Under the pieces are notes generated by a model. It searched no databases. It was given only the letters and a program-made list of their open reading frames with translations, and had not been told where the DNA came from. A DNA stretch of 52,503 bases from a virus. A program made the position numbers and the translations under genes. Shown piece by piece: positions 7,873 to 14,632 of the stretch (the first letter of the stretch is position 1; the number at the start of each line of letters is the position of its first letter). Location: positions 1 through 52,503 of IMG/VR virus record IMGVR_UViG_3300027859_000025. The stretch is one strand, 5' to 3'.

Positions 7873-8309
7873 GATTAGACGCTAGTGACATTAGAGAGCT
7901 AAACCTCTTGAAACACTACCGCATTATAAGAAAATGGGCTTGTCGTAACAATGATTTAAACGATGCAGATCTAGAACTTCTTATATACCTTGATTGTATG
8001 GAGTTTTTTACTAAGAAAGACTTTGAGATGGGTGTTTATTCTTATAGCTGGGATAATCGCAGATGGAATAGACTATTGAAGCAAGACTGGATTAAAGTCT
8101 GGAGACATAGAAACAGAACCACTCAAAAATACCATATATATAAAGTATCATTTAAGGGCAAGCAACTTATAAGTAGAATATACAGAATAATGCTTGGTGA
8201 AGAAGATATAAACACAGGTAGACGAAACAAGATAATTAATGGCAAGACATATACTGACAAGGTTATGACTAAAGCTATTTATAACGTAAATAAAGATAAA
8301 AATAGATGA
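7869..8309 (+). CDS. Winged-helix-like protein, 146 aa
   Basis: A basic protein with helix-rich residues 1-55 followed by a pattern like a recognition helix and a wing (WNRLLKQDWIKVWRHRNRTTQKYHIYKVS, split here only as a region at about 64-95), resembling MarR-type winged helices. It could be a DNA-binding regulator. The family is not certain. It is coupled to groES upstream and to the 188-aa gene downstream by ATGA overlaps. Confidence 0.5.
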   Translation: MRLDASDIRELNLLKHYRIIRKWACRNNDLNDADLELLIYLDCMEFFTKKDFEMGVYSYSWDNRRWNRLLKQDWIKVWRHRNRTTQKYHIYKVSFKGKQLISRIYRIMLGEEDINTGRRNKIINGKTYTDKVMTKAIYNVNKDKNR

Positions 8310-8872
8310 GTAATAGTCCGGTAAATTTTGGAGGTGCTATAGCAAGAGCGTCGGGTGTTTTAGGTTCTAGAACAAGTGGAGGTAGGCTAAATGCACTGCA
8401 GGGTCTAATTGGTAGTAGTAGAAATGCTAACAATATAGACGAATACATGAGCTCGTTTAGTCAAAAAAACCCAATGCCAAAAAGCAGTATTGAGACTTCA
8501 AGTGTTACTGAACAATTAAACCCTGGCACTATACAAGCACCAAGACCCATTATAAACACGGGCTATAGACAAGACTTTGAGAAACTACAAAATAAATTAA
8601 CAAATACTGTTCCATCTAACTCTTTAGTTCAACCTGAAGCTAAGGTGCCAGCGGTGGCAAGTTTAGAAACAAAACAACCCGCTATAAACACAGGTTATAG
8701 ACAAGATTTTGATAATTTACAAAATGAATTAACAAATGTGCCACCGCAACCTAGTTCCTTAGTTCAACCTTTTACTCAACCAGTACAACAAAGTGCTAAT
8801 CAAATATTCGGTGATTTATTTGCAAGACAAAATGCAGTAGGAGCACCAATGATGTTTAAAATAAATAAATAA
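8306..8872 (+). CDS. Repeat-containing hypothetical protein, 188 aa
   Basis: Begins MSNSPVNFGG and has a low-complexity Pro/Gln/Ser/Asn composition. An internal duplication of about 32 residues is clear: INTGYRQDFEKLQNKLTN and INTGYRQDFDNLQNELTN, each followed by SLVQP. The encoding repeats lie near 8540-8645 and 8680-8775. Probably a disordered virion-associated or adaptor protein; no family is recognised. Confidence 0.6.
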   Translation: MSNSPVNFGGAIARASGVLGSRTSGGRLNALQGLIGSSRNANNIDEYMSSFSQKNPMPKSSIETSSVTEQLNPGTIQAPRPIINTGYRQDFEKLQNKLTNTVPSNSLVQPEAKVPAVASLETKQPAINTGYRQDFDNLQNELTNVPPQPSSLVQPFTQPVQQSANQIFGDLFARQNAVGAPMMFKINK

Positions 8873-8882
8873 ATAAATAAAT
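8858..8882 (+). repeat. AAAT microsatellite
   Basis: About six tandem tetranucleotides covering the stop codon of the 188-aa gene and the leader of the next gene. Slippage would change the spacing before the next ATG. An A/T-rich leader is itself normal for translation starts in this genome. Confidence 0.8.
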
Positions 8883-8883
8883 T

Positions 8884-9099
8884 ATGCATAAAACAGATCC
8901 AAATTACGATAAAACAATGGCATCTAAAAACACCCACGGTGTTGTTGGAGAAAATGCTATTTGGGACGGACCATTAGATCAGACTGGAAGACCTCACGGA
9001 GTTGGTTCTAGTTCTGGCATAAAAGGCATGCAAGTGCTTAAAGCTAAAAGCTACTACAAAGGAATGCCAATTACTGAATGCGCTAAAGGATATAAATAA
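8884..9099 (+). CDS. Small hypothetical protein, 71 aa
   Basis: Gly- and Lys-rich, lacking membrane segments. First of a run of small basic proteins that share the same kind of composition. Its stop codon overlaps the next ATG (TAATG). Function unknown. Confidence 0.65.
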   Translation: MHKTDPNYDKTMASKNTHGVVGENAIWDGPLDQTGRPHGVGSSSGIKGMQVLKAKSYYKGMPITECAKGYK

Positions 9100-9305
9100 T
9101 GTATACATCACCATTTTTAAAAAAAGACGATTTTCCTGAAATAAAGGAAAAAAATAAAGGAAAATTTACAGCTTGGGCTAAAAAGAACGGTTTTAAAGAC
9201 GCTTGTTCTGCTGCTGATGCCGTAATGTCAAAAAAAGACAAATACAGCGAAGAAGTTGTTAAAATGGCTAACTATGCCAAAAACTTTGGTTGTTCAAGAA
9301 AATAA
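9099..9305 (+). CDS. Small basic protein with SPF motif, 68 aa
   Basis: Starts MYTSPFLKKDD, then a compact alpha-helical, Lys-rich body with two Cys residues (about 35 and 65). The architecture (short tail with SPF, helical body, basic C-terminus) resembles small conserved phage proteins of unknown function. Probably packaged in or associated with the virion; this is inference. Confidence 0.65.
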   Translation: MYTSPFLKKDDFPEIKEKNKGKFTAWAKKNGFKDACSAADAVMSKKDKYSEEVVKMANYAKNFGCSRK

Positions 9306-9308
9306 GTT

Positions 9309-10067
9309 ATGACACGGTTTAGAGACGGATTTATGAAAGCTTCACCTGTAAAACAAATAGCAGGAGACAGAGCTGAAAGATTAAGAAAAAGAGCTCAACG
9401 CAAATCAGAAAGATCAGGTGAAACAGGCGGTTATAATTATTCAGATCCTAAAGTAGTAAAGTTACTAGATAAAGCTAAAAAAATAGAAAATAAAAACTTT
9501 ATTAAATCAACAGGGGCAAAAAAAGGTTCAAAAAGAAAAGGATCTAGATACGGCGAAGATGCTAGAGTGTCTGCTTCATACGATAGACCCGACACAGATA
9601 CCAGTCCCTTGAATGCTGTAACAGCTACTCAAGATATATCATCTGATATGTATTATCAACCTAGAAAGGAAATGGATTATTCAACAATGGTTGAAGCAGC
9701 CGGAAAACTTGGTGCAAAGAAAAAAGCTTCTAGCACCACATCGTCATCAGACCCAGCACAAGATCATTCAAAAAAAATAATAAATGAAATGAATCAAATA
9801 AGTGCTACAAATGATAAAAACGAAAAGTGGTTCAAGGATAATACTAAAAAAGTGTGGGATAGAGAACACGGCTACGTAAGGGTTGATGCAAATGGAAATA
9901 TTTATAATCCATTTGGTCAAGGAGAAGCGTTTAGCGTAAGAACATACCCTATTATTGGAAATACAAATAAAGATCTTAAGGATTTTGATCCAACAAAAAC
10001 ACTTTCAATAATGGATATTAAAGATTTAAAAGATAATAAAGAAAAACCAACATTTAAAGGAAGTTAA
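9309..10067 (+). CDS. Lys/Arg-rich hypothetical protein, 252 aa
   Basis: A strongly basic N-terminal half (KRAQRKSERS near residue 30) and a more neutral C-terminal half. The SP motif appears twice, as ASPVK near residue 13 and TSPLN near residue 99. It looks largely disordered. No domain is recognised. It is followed at once by the His-rich 154-aa gene. Confidence 0.6.
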   Translation: MTRFRDGFMKASPVKQIAGDRAERLRKRAQRKSERSGETGGYNYSDPKVVKLLDKAKKIENKNFIKSTGAKKGSKRKGSRYGEDARVSASYDRPDTDTSPLNAVTATQDISSDMYYQPRKEMDYSTMVEAAGKLGAKKKASSTTSSSDPAQDHSKKIINEMNQISATNDKNEKWFKDNTKKVWDREHGYVRVDANGNIYNPFGQGEAFSVRTYPIIGNTNKDLKDFDPTKTLSIMDIKDLKDNKEKPTFKGS

Positions 10068-10068
10068 A

Positions 10069-10533
10069 ATGGGATATCAAAAAGGACATTGGGGTGAATA
10101 TAGCGGAAACGCAAAATGGTCAAGAGACCACGCCCACACAAGAGTTACAAGCAAAAATTATGATGATGCGGTAAAAGATGATGCTGCACATATTGACTAT
10201 TTAAAGCGAGACGTGCTTTATGATGATCACCACGGTCATAGTGACGAAAAAATGACTGCAGATGAAAAACATATTTCTAAATTGGCAGGTGATATGAAAT
10301 ATGATAAAAAGCATCACGGTTCACCAATGCATACACATCACCCTGATCCACCAAGAAAAAAAGTAATATCTTTAGCTGAAAAAGAATACGAACAAGAACT
10401 AAGAAGAGAAAAAAGAATGCCAGGTTTTGCTGAAAAACCAGAAGGAGGCATAAAAACTGTAGCAGCGGAAAATAGAAGAAAAGCTATAGACAAAATATCT
10501 AAACCAAAAGCAAAAGTTAAAATTAAAAAATAA
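10069..10533 (+). CDS. His-rich hypothetical protein, 154 aa
   Basis: Numerous His residues, clustered at about 49-58 (DDHHGHS) and 81-93 (KKHHGSPMHTHHPD), mixed with Lys and Asp. This suggests metal binding or a disordered scaffold. It carries the SPM form of the recurring motif. No family is known to me. Confidence 0.6.
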   Translation: MGYQKGHWGEYSGNAKWSRDHAHTRVTSKNYDDAVKDDAAHIDYLKRDVLYDDHHGHSDEKMTADEKHISKLAGDMKYDKKHHGSPMHTHHPDPPRKKVISLAEKEYEQELRREKRMPGFAEKPEGGIKTVAAENRRKAIDKISKPKAKVKIKK

Positions 10534-10566
10534 AAAACACCACAGTTAAACTTAAAAAATAATATT

Positions 10567-11190
10567 ATGCCAGGTAAAAGAAAAAAAGTAACTTTCGTAA
10601 AATCAGAACCGGCTGGACCTGATGGATTCAGAAAAGTGACAAAAGTAAAAAAAATGAGTGAAAAAAGAGCTAAAAAGAAAGAAGCTAAAGGTCAAGGAAA
10701 AATGTTTAAAAACTATTCAACTGATGTTGTAAGAGCAATTGTTTCAGCAAGCGATAGTAGTCTTAACATGGGATATGGAAAAGGTCCTCACATGGAATCT
10801 GCAAAACAAGAAAAATACAACTTAATGCATGACAACCCAGTGGCTAAACACGCTAGTGGAGGATCATGGATGTCAAAGCATTCAAAGTCTGCTTTACATA
10901 TGGGACATAGTCCTTTAGAAAAACATAAAGAAGGACATACAGAACCAACAACACTGCAAAAAATTAGAAACTTTGTAGAACCAGGTTTATCTAAAAACCA
11001 GAGCGGCAACAGCAGACAACAAATGTTTGATTATGACGGAGATGGTGACACTGTGTTTAACGACAGTAATAGAGATGGTACAATGCTTAGTAGAGGTCTT
11101 AAAAAAGTAGGCAAGGCAATTTATAATGATATATTTGCAGGAGGATCTGAAGAAAAAAGAAAAACTCGCGCAGACAGAGGCGGGGAATAA
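10567..11190 (+). CDS. Basic protein with EF-hand-like loop, 207 aa
   Basis: A Lys-rich N-terminus (MPGKRKKVTF), the motif MGHSPLEKHKEGH near residue 118, and at about 155-172 an acidic loop, DYDGDGDTVFNDSNRDG, that fits EF-hand or dockerin-type calcium binding. A short basic tail follows. It may be a virion protein stabilised by calcium. Only the calcium-loop pattern is seen directly. Confidence 0.6.
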   Translation: MPGKRKKVTFVKSEPAGPDGFRKVTKVKKMSEKRAKKKEAKGQGKMFKNYSTDVVRAIVSASDSSLNMGYGKGPHMESAKQEKYNLMHDNPVAKHASGGSWMSKHSKSALHMGHSPLEKHKEGHTEPTTLQKIRNFVEPGLSKNQSGNSRQQMFDYDGDGDTVFNDSNRDGTMLSRGLKKVGKAIYNDIFAGGSEEKRKTRADRGGE

Positions 11191-11244
11191 CTAGAAGTAA
11201 CCTTAGGATAAAACAAACAGTAGGGATCTGTAAAACCCAGCCAA

Positions 11245-11276
11245 ACACTAACACTAACACTAACACTAACACTAAC
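11245..11276 (+). repeat. ACACTA hexamer tandem repeat in leader
   Basis: Five exact ACACTA units plus AC, ending six bases before the ATG of the 134-aa gene. It lies wholly in the untranslated leader. It could tune translation by slippage, or simply be an unstructured leader free of G. Confidence 0.9.
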
Positions 11277-11281
11277 AAAAA

Positions 11282-11686
11282 ATGGCAAATTTTTTAAAAG
11301 TAAATGCAGGACCTGTAGCGTCTGATGGCATTGAAACATTAATACCGATCAATAAAATAGCAGCTCTTGAGTCTGTGACTAATGCAGTAAACGTTACGAC
11401 TGCAGTTATAAAGACGGATTCTTCCGCTACTTCATTGTATACAATCAAAGTACCTGGAGTAACAGGTGGAGCAGGAGGCGGAGCTACGTCAGCATCAAGA
11501 GAAAAAGATTTTAGAGACGTGTTTAATGCAGCTTTAACAGCAAATCCAGGAGGCGTAGTATCTACATTAGGTGCTGTACCCGCTTTATTGCAAGTACCAG
11601 CTGCTCAATCAGGAGAGCAAGGAAAAATCCTTATTACTCAACCTGCAACTTGGGCTGAATACACAACTTGTATTTACACTCCGTAA
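11282..11686 (+). CDS. Putative minor structural protein, 134 aa
   Basis: An Ala/Thr/Gly/Val-rich, beta-type sequence with no charged clusters, unlike its basic neighbours. The composition resembles small virion or fibre-associated proteins. A Gly-rich linker (GGAGGGATS) lies near residue 62. Family unknown. Confidence 0.55.
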   Translation: MANFLKVNAGPVASDGIETLIPINKIAALESVTNAVNVTTAVIKTDSSATSLYTIKVPGVTGGAGGGATSASREKDFRDVFNAALTANPGGVVSTLGAVPALLQVPAAQSGEQGKILITQPATWAEYTTCIYTP

Positions 11687-11689
11687 ATT

Positions 11690-11845
11690 ATGAAATCAAC
11701 AGGTTTAGGAGACAGCGTAGAGAAGTTTACTAAAGCTACTGGTATCAAAAAAGTAGTAGACACAATGAGCAAGGGACTAAACATCCCTTGCGGTTGTGCT
11801 GCTAGAAAAGGAGCATTAAATAAAATGTTTCCATATAAAAAATAA
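11690..11845 (+). CDS. Small Cys-containing phage protein, 51 aa
   Basis: The C-terminal half reads IPCGCAARKGALNK and then ends FPYKK. Proteins with this PCGC-x-AR pattern are common small phage proteins of unknown function. The N-terminal half is a charged helix. It has a good ATG with no Shine-Dalgarno sequence and lies 2 bases before the next gene. Confidence 0.65.
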   Translation: MKSTGLGDSVEKFTKATGIKKVVDTMSKGLNIPCGCAARKGALNKMFPYKK

Positions 11846-11847
11846 CT

Positions 11848-12156
11848 ATGGCTTTTAAACTCAATAATCCTCCGTATAAAATAAATAATACTCCAATATA
11901 TAGTGTAGATATGGAAGACGGGGTTATGGGCAAAGCTAATAATAATGGTACCATTATTATAAATAAAGATGTAGATCCTTCAAAAACTCAAGACGTTATA
12001 GACCATGAAATGGTTCATATAGATCAAATGAAACGTGGTGATCTTGATTATGATAATGAAAACGTTTACTGGAAAGGCAAAAAATACCCTAGAAGTAAAA
12101 TGAAAGAAGGAGCAAAAAACCTACCTTGGGAAGCCGAGGCTTATAGAAATGCCTAA
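11848..12156 (+). CDS. Minimal HExxH metallopeptidase-like protein, 102 aa
   Basis: The zinc-binding helix is VIDHEMVHIDQ, with His53, Glu54 and His57. A later PWEAEAY segment (Glu95 or Glu97) could supply the third zinc ligand, giving a gluzincin-type core. At 102 aa it is close to a bare catalytic domain, with no signal peptide. It might process virion or host proteins or be inactive. It lies directly before, and overlaps, the holin gene. Confidence 0.7.
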   Translation: MAFKLNNPPYKINNTPIYSVDMEDGVMGKANNNGTIIINKDVDPSKTQDVIDHEMVHIDQMKRGDLDYDNENVYWKGKKYPRSKMKEGAKNLPWEAEAYRNA

Positions 12157-12604
12157 AAAGAAATTTAAAGATACAACTGTTGGAAAGCTTTTATTCGGAG
12201 CTGCATCAGTTATAAATCCTACACTGGGGAATGTACTCCAAGGTGTGATGTCACCACAAGAAGCAATTGCTGAAATAACTAAAGCAGATGTTTCTAATGA
12301 TGACAAAATAAAATTACAACAATTAATATACGAACAGCAGAATAAAGAAATAGAAGCCATAACAACTCGTTGGCAAGCAGATTCAATGTCTGACTCTTGG
12401 CTTTCAAAAAATGTACGACCACTAGTTTTAGTGTGGTGTATTACTATTTTCTCGCTAGCTGGTATATTAGACAGTGTTGAAACTATACCATTTGAAATAA
12501 ATTCACTATGGAACGACACTTTTGAAAAAGTAATGATGGCTGTGGTCTTAGCTTATTTCGGCGGACGCACAACAGAAAAAGCAACAAATATATTTAAAAA
12601 ATAA
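12149..12604 (+). CDS. Holin, GTA-type 3-TM family
   Basis: 151 aa. Residues 1-60 hold a hydrophobic segment and a charged helix. The signature region RWQADSMSDSWLSKNVRP leads into a membrane helix (about 88-108), and a second (about 126-140) ends in YFGGRTTEK. This matches the holin family first described in gene-transfer-agent release (three predicted transmembrane segments). It would make inner-membrane lesions for lysis. It is not next to the M15 endolysin, which lies about 33 kb away. Confidence 0.8.
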   Translation: MPKKKFKDTTVGKLLFGAASVINPTLGNVLQGVMSPQEAIAEITKADVSNDDKIKLQQLIYEQQNKEIEAITTRWQADSMSDSWLSKNVRPLVLVWCITIFSLAGILDSVETIPFEINSLWNDTFEKVMMAVVLAYFGGRTTEKATNIFKK

Positions 12605-12615
12605 AAAATAAAAAA

Positions 12616-13278
12616 ATGGGAAGTTATATATCAAGTTTAAATAATTTTGCTACTCAAGGAATAGCATTCGTTACGAGCGTAATACAAGACGGGGTGGGTT
12701 TAACTAAAACTACTGATACATCTGCTGGTCTTACTCCAGGTTTAGCAGCAAATGATACTACAGTTTTTCCAAGCGGTGGAAGTTTACTTACTGCAATGCA
12801 AGGTGCTGGTATAGCAACTTATGATACTCCAACAGCAACTTGGCATCAAGATGTATATGCTTTTCATATGTCAACTACAGGTGGCGGGGCTGTAAATAAG
12901 GTTTCTGCAATAGTTTTAGATTCTTCTAAGGCCGCAAAAATTAATCAAGATATAACAGGGCTTACCATTCAATTTGACACTGATGCCTTGGTAGCAGGTA
13001 TAGGTGAACCCGGAGGAGCTGGCACCGCAAGCGGAGCGGTGACGCTGACGCTGCAAGCAGCCCCCCAAGTTGTATATCCTGATTCTACTAAATTCTGGAA
13101 CAATGAATGTGTTTCTGTTTACGCAGGAGGCGCTGCTGGAAACCTAGTAGGAGTATTAGCTAATGATGTTGGACCTATAACAATATCTACTAGTGGCGGA
13201 GCAGGTTTTTTAGAATTTGCTTTTAAATCTATAGATTCAACCTCAACAACATCAGCAAACTTAATACTAATTCAATAG
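12616..13278 (+). CDS. Putative structural protein, 220 aa
   Basis: A beta-type sequence rich in Thr, Gly, Ala and Ser with no charged clusters, like a fibre or decoration protein. No family is recognised. A 50-base stretch at 13021-13070, encoding about residues 136-152, is 70% G+C by hand count, far above its surroundings. Confidence 0.55.
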   Translation: MGSYISSLNNFATQGIAFVTSVIQDGVGLTKTTDTSAGLTPGLAANDTTVFPSGGSLLTAMQGAGIATYDTPTATWHQDVYAFHMSTTGGGAVNKVSAIVLDSSKAAKINQDITGLTIQFDTDALVAGIGEPGGAGTASGAVTLTLQAAPQVVYPDSTKFWNNECVSVYAGGAAGNLVGVLANDVGPITISTSGGAGFLEFAFKSIDSTSTTSANLILIQ

Positions 13279-13343
13279 CAAGTAGATTTCAAAAAACAAG
13301 TGTAACTATATAACTATAAAACAATTAAATTAAATTAAATCAA

Positions 13344-13577
13344 ATGGCAAAAATTACAGAAGAACAACTTGAAAAAGTTGTAGAACAAAATAAAGAACTA
13401 GAAGACACTGTTCTTGAAATAGGTATTTTAGAAAGCAAAAAACACGCGCTACTTCACAAAGTGGCTGACGTTAATAAAGTTTTAGAAGAATCTAAAAAAG
13501 AACTTGAAGAACAATACGGTAAAATATCTATAGATCTTAAAACCGGTGAATATACTGAAATAACTGAAGAGGCGTAA
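13344..13577 (+). CDS. Coiled-coil protein, 77 aa
   Basis: A nearly continuous amphipathic, Glu/Lys-rich helix from residue 5 to 62 with heptad-like Leu and Val spacing. It resembles small phage proteins that assist head or tail assembly, but no specific family is seen. Its stop overlaps the ATG of the 75-aa gene (TAATG). Confidence 0.6.
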   Translation: MAKITEEQLEKVVEQNKELEDTVLEIGILESKKHALLHKVADVNKVLEESKKELEEQYGKISIDLKTGEYTEITEEA

Positions 13578-13804
13578 TGGATTCAGTTATAAGAAAAATC
13601 AGTATAGGTTCTGATTACAAAAACGACGCTATGCACTACTCTGTAGGGCAGCAAGTTTATGGAGGTCACGAAATAGCTTATATTTTATTTGATGAAACTG
13701 ATGGATCTTATAATATTCATATAAAGAAAAACAACGAGGTATTGCCGTGGAAGAAGTTTAATTCTAATATGGCTGTATCTGTTGAGTATGATTTAGAATA
13801 TTAA
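13577..13804 (+). CDS. Hypothetical protein, 75 aa
   Basis: A compact, beta-rich sequence with alternating hydrophobic residues (VYGGHEIAYILFDETDGSYNIHI). Function unknown. It overlaps its neighbours by one base on each side, so the three genes form a coupled set leading to the GroES-like gene. Confidence 0.6.
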   Translation: MDSVIRKISIGSDYKNDAMHYSVGQQVYGGHEIAYILFDETDGSYNIHIKKNNEVLPWKKFNSNMAVSVEYDLEY

Positions 13805-14409
13805 TGAAAAGCTTATATGATTTTATTGTCAAACCTGTTGGTGATAAATATAAAAACACAATTAAAATAGCGGGTAAAGACGTTGTTATCAATACTAAAA
13901 TTGAAAACTGGAAGTTTGTAAACCGCTTAGCTGAAGTCATTGAAACGCCATTAGCCTTTAAATCAGGCATTAAAAAAGGTGATACAGTAGTTATACACCA
14001 GAACGTATTTAGAACCTTTTATGACATGAAAGGTAAAAAAAAGAAAAGCAGATCTTATTTTGAAAATGATTTGTATTTTTGTAGCCTTGACCAGGTTTAT
14101 TTATATAAAAATAAAAACGGTTGGAACACTGTTGGTGACAGATGTTTTATAACACCTATAAAAAGTAATGATTCTCTAACGCTTGATAAAGAGCGTAAGC
14201 TTGTTGGTATATTAAAATATGGCAATAAGTCCTTAGAAGCACTAGAAATAAACCCAGGAGACCTAGTTGGCTATACGCCTAATGGTGAATGGGAATTTTT
14301 AGTTGAAGGAAAAAGACTTTACTGTATGAAATCTAATGATATTGTAATTAAGTATGAACACCAAGGAAACGAAGAAGAATATAATCCAAGCTGGGCAGCG
14401 AGCAGTTGA
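13804..14409 (+). CDS. GroES-like fold protein, probable tandem duplication, 201 aa
   Basis: Both halves show a GroES-like pattern by eye. The first (about 1-105) has FIVKPVGDKYKN, then GIKKGDTVVIHQNVFR and SLDQVYLYK. The second (about 106-190) has RCFITPIKSND, KLVGILKYGN, INPGDLVGYTPNGEWEF and LYCMKSNDIVIKY, matching the GDxV...M.xxDI end of GroES. The GGI/VL mobile loop is not evident in either half. It could be a co-chaperonin variant, as T4 gp31 is for T4, or a virion protein using the fold. The gene lies two genes before the large terminase. Confidence 0.5.
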   Translation: MKSLYDFIVKPVGDKYKNTIKIAGKDVVINTKIENWKFVNRLAEVIETPLAFKSGIKKGDTVVIHQNVFRTFYDMKGKKKKSRSYFENDLYFCSLDQVYLYKNKNGWNTVGDRCFITPIKSNDSLTLDKERKLVGILKYGNKSLEALEINPGDLVGYTPNGEWEFLVEGKRLYCMKSNDIVIKYEHQGNEEEYNPSWAASS

Positions 14410-14632
14410 GGAGTTAATCAAAGTAGCTAAAGAAGCTATTGTTGATTCAGATGATGATATATCGGCTGACAGACTCAAGAACGCAGCGGCCACAAAAAAG
14501 CTAGCCATATTCGATGCCTTTGAAATACTTAATCGCATTGAAGAAGAAGAAAACTTATTAAACGAAAAACCTAAAGAAGTTAAAGAAGAGAGAACTTTTA
14601 AAGGTTTTGCTGAAGGTAGATCTAAGAAATAA
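14354..14632 (+). CDS. terS: Terminase small subunit (TerS), predicted
   Basis: A 92-aa helical protein immediately upstream of terL (TAATG overlap). Position, size and helix content (AGQRAVEELIKVAKEA, then a second helix near 50-68) fit a small terminase that recognises packaging sites. The first 56 bases overlap the GroES-like gene in another frame. There is no later Met, so the overlap is probably real. Confidence 0.6.
   Translation: MNTKETKKNIIQAGQRAVEELIKVAKEAIVDSDDDISADRLKNAAATKKLAIFDAFEILNRIEEEENLLNEKPKEVKEERTFKGFAEGRSKK

Noticed and set aside
11121-11339. Minus-strand ORF across the ACACTA repeat
   Set aside because: Its repetitive Val-Ser stretch is just the reverse reading of the hexamer repeat, opposite to two good plus-strand genes.
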